From Blautia sp. An81 (GTDB taxonomy: Bacteria > Bacillota > Clostridia > Lachnospirales > Lachnospiraceae): DNA of 64,000 nucleotides. Each line of letters starts with the position of its first letter. Positions within the stretch are counted from its first letter, which is position 1. Shown one piece after another: positions 60,661-64,000 of the stretch. A program made the position numbers and the translations under genes. The notes beneath the pieces were generated by a model. It did not search any database and was not told the origin of the DNA. It saw nothing but the letters and a program-made list of their open reading frames with translations. The stretch spans positions 18,568-82,567 of the forward strand of contig NZ_NFHH01000018.1 of the NCBI RefSeq assembly GCF_002161285.1, read 5' to 3'.

Positions 60661-62154
60661 ATGAGTATGGAAAGCAGAATAGAAGTCAGCGAAGCTTTAA
60701 AAAAGGCAAGAGAATATGAACAAAAAAATATAACAGAAGAAGTAAACCGGCAGAAACCTTCTTTCCATGTATGCGCACCTATCGGGTGGATCAATGACCC
60801 CAACGGATTTTCCGTATATAAAGGAGAATACCATCTTTTTTATCAATACTATCCTTATGCAAAAGCCTGGGGACCTATGCATTGGGGACACAGTGTATCT
60901 AAGGATTTAGTAAATTGGAAAAATATGCCGGCAGCTCTGGCACCGGATAAAGACTATGATCACGCAGGCTGCTTTTCCGGAAGCGCCCTGGAGTATAAAG
61001 GACAGCATGTATTGTTGTATACAGGTGTAGAGGAAAAAGAGACAGAAGATGGAAAGCAGATCCGGCAGACCCAGTGTCTGGCTATAGGAGACGGAGTGGA
61101 CTATCGGAAAACAGAAGACAATCCGGTAATCTATCCTGATGGGCTTCCTGAGGGAAGCAGTCTGGAAGATTTCCGGGATCCTAAGATCTGGCAGGATGGA
61201 GATACCTTCTATGCTGTTATAGGAAGCAGGAGCAAAGACGGCAGCGGTCAGATACCGGTATATTCATCCAAGGATCTGCGGAACTGGAGCTTGGTAAGTA
61301 TCCTGGATAAATGTGAAAATCAATATGGAAAAATGTGGGAATGTCCGGACTTTTTCTTTCTTGATGACAAGGCTGTCCTGCTGACTTCCCCTCAGGATAT
61401 GGAGGCAGAAGGCTTGGAATTTCACAGTGGGAACGGAACTCTCTGCATCATAGGAAACTGCAGCAGAGAGGATTTTATCCTCCATCGGGAGCAAATCCAT
61501 GCAATTGATTATGGCTTGGACTTTTATGCTCCGCAGACTACCCTTACTCCAGATGGGAGAAGAGTTATGATCGCCTGGTTCCAGTCCTGGGACAACCACC
61601 TTTCTCCTGAGCATTTAGCATGGGGCGGCATGATGACTATGCCCAGAGAACTTCAGGTAAAAGAAGGAAGACTTTATCAGAATCCTGTCCGGGAGCTGGA
61701 ACAGTACCGTACTGGAAAGATACAGCATGAAGGTGTAAAAATCCGGGAAAAACAGTCATTGGAAGGAATCCGGGGACGTCAGATGGACCTTACTGTGGAG
61801 ATTCAGGGGGAAGATTATGACAAGTTCAAAATTTATCTGGCAATGGATGAAAAGCATTATACCGCTGTTATCTATGACAGAAGAGAAGGCATCCTTACTT
61901 TTGACAGAAGATACTGCGGAGACAGGAGAGACAGGATACATACCAGGGAAATGACAGTAGAGGAAAAAGAAGGAAAACTTAAACTGCGGATCCTGGTAGA
62001 TAAATATTCTGTGGAGATTTTTGTTAATGACGGTGAAAAGGCAATGTCCTCTTTGATCTACACAGGGCTGGAAGCAGAGGGGATCGCTTTTGAAGCCAGA
62101 GGAGAAGCAGAAGTTTCCGTCTGCCAGTATAATATGAAAAAATCTGAGAAATAA
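60661..62154 (+). CDS. GH32 beta-fructofuranosidase (sucrose/fructo-oligosaccharide hydrolase)
   Basis: The 497-residue enzyme has all three GH32 active-site motifs: nucleophile Asp46 in WINDPNG, Asp173 in FRDP and acid/base Glu227 in WECPDFF. The five-bladed propeller (about 33-350) is followed by the C-terminal beta sandwich. No signal peptide, so it cleaves imported sucrose, kestose or similar fructosides in the cytoplasm and releases fructose for the fructokinase downstream. Whether it prefers phosphorylated sucrose cannot be told, but ABC uptake implies unphosphorylated substrate. TAGGAGG precedes the ATG at 60661; ATG 60667 is an alternative. Confidence 0.95.
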   Translation: MSMESRIEVSEALKKAREYEQKNITEEVNRQKPSFHVCAPIGWINDPNGFSVYKGEYHLFYQYYPYAKAWGPMHWGHSVSKDLVNWKNMPAALAPDKDYDHAGCFSGSALEYKGQHVLLYTGVEEKETEDGKQIRQTQCLAIGDGVDYRKTEDNPVIYPDGLPEGSSLEDFRDPKIWQDGDTFYAVIGSRSKDGSGQIPVYSSKDLRNWSLVSILDKCENQYGKMWECPDFFFLDDKAVLLTSPQDMEAEGLEFHSGNGTLCIIGNCSREDFILHREQIHAIDYGLDFYAPQTTLTPDGRRVMIAWFQSWDNHLSPEHLAWGGMMTMPRELQVKEGRLYQNPVRELEQYRTGKIQHEGVKIREKQSLEGIRGRQMDLTVEIQGEDYDKFKIYLAMDEKHYTAVIYDRREGILTFDRRYCGDRRDRIHTREMTVEEKEGKLKLRILVDKYSVEIFVNDGEKAMSSLIYTGLEAEGIAFEARGEAEVSVCQYNMKKSEK

Positions 62155-62186
62155 TTGCTATAATAAAGGAAGATTTCCGATAAAGC

Positions 62187-62215
62187 TTGCGAAAACAGGA
62201 AAAAAAAACTATAAT
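62187..62215 (+). promoter_or_regulatory. Probable promoter of the fructokinase gene
   Basis: TTGCGA (62187-62192), 17 nt, TATAAT (62210-62215). A second, extended -10 element TGCTATAAT (62156-62164) lies upstream. Confidence 0.5.
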
Positions 62216-62236
62216 TTATGGCAGTCAAAGACCTTT

Positions 62237-62289
62237 GCGGCAGTCGCCAAATGGACATGCAGGTATGTACGCTTGGCTGGCTGCCCGCA
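62237..62289 (+). other. Structured three-tier hairpin in the fructokinase leader
   Basis: GGCAG pairs with CTGCC, GCCAA with TTGGC and ACAT with ATGT, giving an extended rod with small internal loops ending about 28 nt before the ATG. No T-run follows and no known riboswitch class is recognised. Confidence 0.55.
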
Positions 62290-62317
62290 GGAATAAATCA
62301 ATCAAGGAGCTAAGATT

Positions 62318-63283
62318 ATGAGTAAAAAATTTGATGTTATCGCACTTGGGGAACTGCTGATCGATTTTACAGAAAACGGCGTCAGCGGTCAGGGCAATCC
62401 GATCTTTGAGGCCAATCCCGGAGGAGCGCCCTGTAATGTTCTTGCAATGCTGAATAAATTGGGAAAGAAAACTTCCTTCCTGGGAGTTGTGGGAAAAGAT
62501 CAGTTCGGTGTTTCTTTAAGAGCAGCTCTGGAAGAACAGAATATTGATACCAGCCATCTGTATGAGGATCCGGAGGTACATACTACCCTGGCCTTTGTTC
62601 ATACTTTTGAAGACGGAGACCGGGATTTCGCTTTCTACAGAAACCCTGGAGCCGATATGATGTTAAATGAAGATCAGATCGATGAGGAGTATATCGCCTC
62701 TGCCAGAGCCTTCCACTATGGAACTTTGTCTATGACCCACGAGGGAGTAAGAAAGGCCACCAGAAAAGCCATTGACGTTGCCAAGAAGGCAGGGCTTCTC
62801 ATCTCTTTTGACCCTAATCTCCGTCCTCCTCTTTGGAAGACCATGGAAGAAGCAAAGGAGCAGATCAGCTATGGATTATCTCAGTGTGATCTTCTGAAAA
62901 TTTCTGAAGAAGAGCTGGAATTTATGACCGGTACAAAAGATATTAAAGAAGGCGCCCATATACTGCTGGAAAAATATCCGAACCTGAAGCTGATGAATGT
63001 GACTATGGGAAAGGAAGGGAGCATGGCTTTCCATGAGGGAAAGGAAGTGTTCCAGGCACCTTTTATCCAGGAAAAAACCATAGAAACCACAGGAGCGGGA
63101 GATACTTTCGGCGCCTGTGCCCTGAACTATGTGCTGGAGCATGGGATCCAGGGGCTGACAGAGGAAAATCTTCAGGAAATGCTCCGGTTTGCCAATGGAG
63201 CTTCTTCTATCGTGACCACCAAAAAAGGTGCCCTGCGGGTAATGCCTGAGAGAGCAGAGGTTGAAGCATTTATTAACAAGTAA
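62318..63283 (+). CDS. Fructokinase (PfkB/ribokinase family)
   Basis: It phosphorylates fructose to fructose-6-phosphate with ATP. The 321-residue protein carries the PfkB N-terminal signature (NPGGAPCNVLAMLNKLG) and the C-terminal anion-hole/catalytic motif TGAGDTFGA with base Asp262. The motif order and length match bacterial fructokinases such as ScrK. It lies 163 nt after GH32 with its own promoter-like elements and a structured leader. It completes the pathway by phosphorylating the fructose set free. AAGGAGCTAAG precedes the ATG. Confidence 0.9.
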   Translation: MSKKFDVIALGELLIDFTENGVSGQGNPIFEANPGGAPCNVLAMLNKLGKKTSFLGVVGKDQFGVSLRAALEEQNIDTSHLYEDPEVHTTLAFVHTFEDGDRDFAFYRNPGADMMLNEDQIDEEYIASARAFHYGTLSMTHEGVRKATRKAIDVAKKAGLLISFDPNLRPPLWKTMEEAKEQISYGLSQCDLLKISEEELEFMTGTKDIKEGAHILLEKYPNLKLMNVTMGKEGSMAFHEGKEVFQAPFIQEKTIETTGAGDTFGACALNYVLEHGIQGLTEENLQEMLRFANGASSIVTTKKGALRVMPERAEVEAFINK

Positions 63284-63394
63284 AACCAACTAAAATTGTT
63301 AAGTATATCTAAAATGGAGAAAAATAGTCTTCGTTAAATTGTGTAAAGAATACAAAAAATATTGGTAAAAAAATCACAAACTTCAAAATATTCG

Positions 63395-63423
63395 TTGACA
63401 ACTGCCAGTGATTGTGATAAATT
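63395..63423 (+). promoter_or_regulatory. Promoter of the ZTP riboswitch-fhs transcript
   Basis: Perfect TTGACA (63395-63400), 17 nt, TAAATT (63418-63423). The transcript would start with the hairpin GGTAAG/CTTACC (63432-63451). Confidence 0.75.
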
Positions 63424-63460
63424 AAAGCCAGGGTAAGAAATAGAGCTTACCAAAAAACAA

Positions 63461-63536
63461 GATTCTGATTACTGACGGATAAATGTGGAGTACCACAGGG
63501 GAATCAGAATTATAATGAAAGCCGACCGTCTGGGCA
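63461..63536 (+). promoter_or_regulatory. ZTP/ZMP riboswitch (pfl motif)
   Basis: Stem ATTCTGATT/AATCAGAAT encloses ACTGACGG and TGTGG/CCACA with GGGG. After a short linker comes the hallmark GCCGACCGTCTGGGCA (63521-63536). The class senses ZTP/ZMP, signals of 10-formyl-tetrahydrofolate shortage, and turns on folate one-carbon genes; fhs follows. Confidence 0.95.
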
Positions 63537-63568
63537 GCATTTGCGAGTAACAAATGTTGCCCTTTTTT
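63532..63568 (+). terminator. ZTP riboswitch-controlled terminator
   Basis: GGGCAGCATTTG pairs with CAAATGTTGCCC, followed by TTTTTT. Its 5' arm includes the GGGCA of the aptamer pseudoknot, so ligand binding should prevent termination. Confidence 0.92.
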
Positions 63569-63596
63569 CAACCGTAAAAGAGTTGAAAAAGGGGCG
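63559..63596 (+). other. Second hairpin overlapping the terminator's 3' arm and U-tract
   Basis: GCCCTTTTTTCAAC pairs over 14 positions (one wobble) with GTTGAAAAAGGGGC. It cannot coexist with the terminator hairpin and ends about 37 nt before the fhs start. Confidence 0.6.
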
Positions 63597-63632
63597 AGAG
63601 AAATCATTATTTTTTAAGGAGGATGTTGAACT

Positions 63633-64000
63633 ATGGGATTCAAATCAGACATCGAAATCGCACAGGAATGTGTCATGGAGCCAATCACAAAGATTGCAGA
63701 GAAAGCAGGTATTGATGAAAAATATCTGGAACAGTACGGAAAGTACAAAGCAAAGATCGACTACAACTTACTGAACGAATCCGACGCTCCAAATGGAAAA
63801 CTGATTCTTGTTACAGCCATCAATCCTACACCGGCAGGAGAAGGAAAGACTACTACCACAGTAGGTCTGGCAGACGGTATGCAGAAGTTAGGCAAGAAAG
63901 TTATGGTTGCCCTTCGTGAGCCATCCCTGGGACCTGTATTCGGTGTAAAGGGCGGCGCTGCAGGCGGCGGATACGCACAGGTAGTTCCTATGGAAGATAT
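63633..64000 (+). CDS. fhs: Formate-tetrahydrofolate ligase (3' part beyond window)
   Basis: The visible ~122 residues are the N-terminal part of Fhs, which makes 10-formyl-tetrahydrofolate from formate, THF and ATP. The start [18 protein letters not shown] is typical, the P loop is [11 protein letters not shown], and [25 protein letters not shown] is an Fhs signature stretch. TTAAGGAGGATGTT gives a strong ribosome site. Fhs serves purine synthesis and, in acetogens, the methyl branch of the Wood-Ljungdahl pathway. The ZTP riboswitch upstream ties it to the folate pool. The full family length is about 556 residues, so most of the gene lies outside. Confidence 0.96.
   Translation, partial: MGFKSDIEIAQECVMEPITKIAEKAGIDEKYLEQYGKYKAKIDYNLLNESDAPNGKLILVTAINPTPAGEGKTTTTVGLADGMQKLGKKVMVALREPSLGPVFGVKGGAAGGGYAQVVPMED

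Noticed and set aside
1..64000. CRISPR arrays, tRNA/rRNA genes, insertion sequences, prophage
   Set aside because: No spaced repeats, clover-leaf sequences, transposase or phage proteins were recognised by eye; a tRNAscan or Rfam run would be decisive.

Overview
The window looks like a chromosome segment of a low-to-mid GC anaerobic Firmicute of the Lachnospiraceae, plausibly Blautia-like. This rests on inference from content: AdhE, an acetogen-type formate-tetrahydrofolate ligase under a ZTP riboswitch, LplABC-type sugar ABC systems without their own ATPase, YesM/YesN-type two-component control, strong AGGAGG ribosome sites and many T-tract terminators. No rRNA, tRNA, CRISPR array, insertion sequence or prophage was recognised.

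1-13.8 kb: a 5'-truncated XRE-type membrane regulator; a manganese (yybP-ykoY) riboswitch with mntP; a membrane-anchored polysaccharide deacetylase; an MFS exporter; an unlisted 45-residue membrane microprotein; adhE with a near-consensus promoter and a Rex operator; typA; an SSB-like protein; a corrinoid adenosyltransferase; dapA-dapB; a small acidic secreted protein. 13.9-30.4 kb: hpf, a GH2 beta-galactosidase, secA, a small unknown protein, prfB (without the usual programmed frameshift), an ACT-domain protein, hom and an apgM/homoserine-kinase-like gene (threonine branch), three small membrane proteins, tex and an aminopeptidase P.

30.5-34.8 kb: a MarR regulator translationally coupled to a heterodimeric ABC exporter with one degenerate and one consensus ATP site. 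35.2-50.7 kb: a xylan/xylo-oligosaccharide locus made of a YesM/YesN pair, solute-binding protein, two permeases, GH8 exo-oligoxylanase, SGNH esterase, GH43, then a decaying stretch (AraC regulator, GH10 xylanase, SDR and VOC genes, all broken) and an intact sugar isomerase-like gene. All the hydrolases lack signal peptides, so import followed by intracellular hydrolysis is the likely scheme.

50.8-55.7 kb: superoxide dismutase, an FMN riboswitch with ribU, a NUDIX hydrolase, a YtvI/AI-2E family permease and an MBOAT acyltransferase. 55.8-63.3 kb: a beta-fructoside locus (LacI repressor with two matching operators, two permeases, binding protein, GH32 and fructokinase). 63.4-64.0 kb: a ZTP riboswitch with its terminator and the 5' part of fhs. 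The most unusual signals are the decayed xylan segment, the structured leaders of pfkB and fhs, the frameshift-free prfB and the asymmetric ABC exporter.
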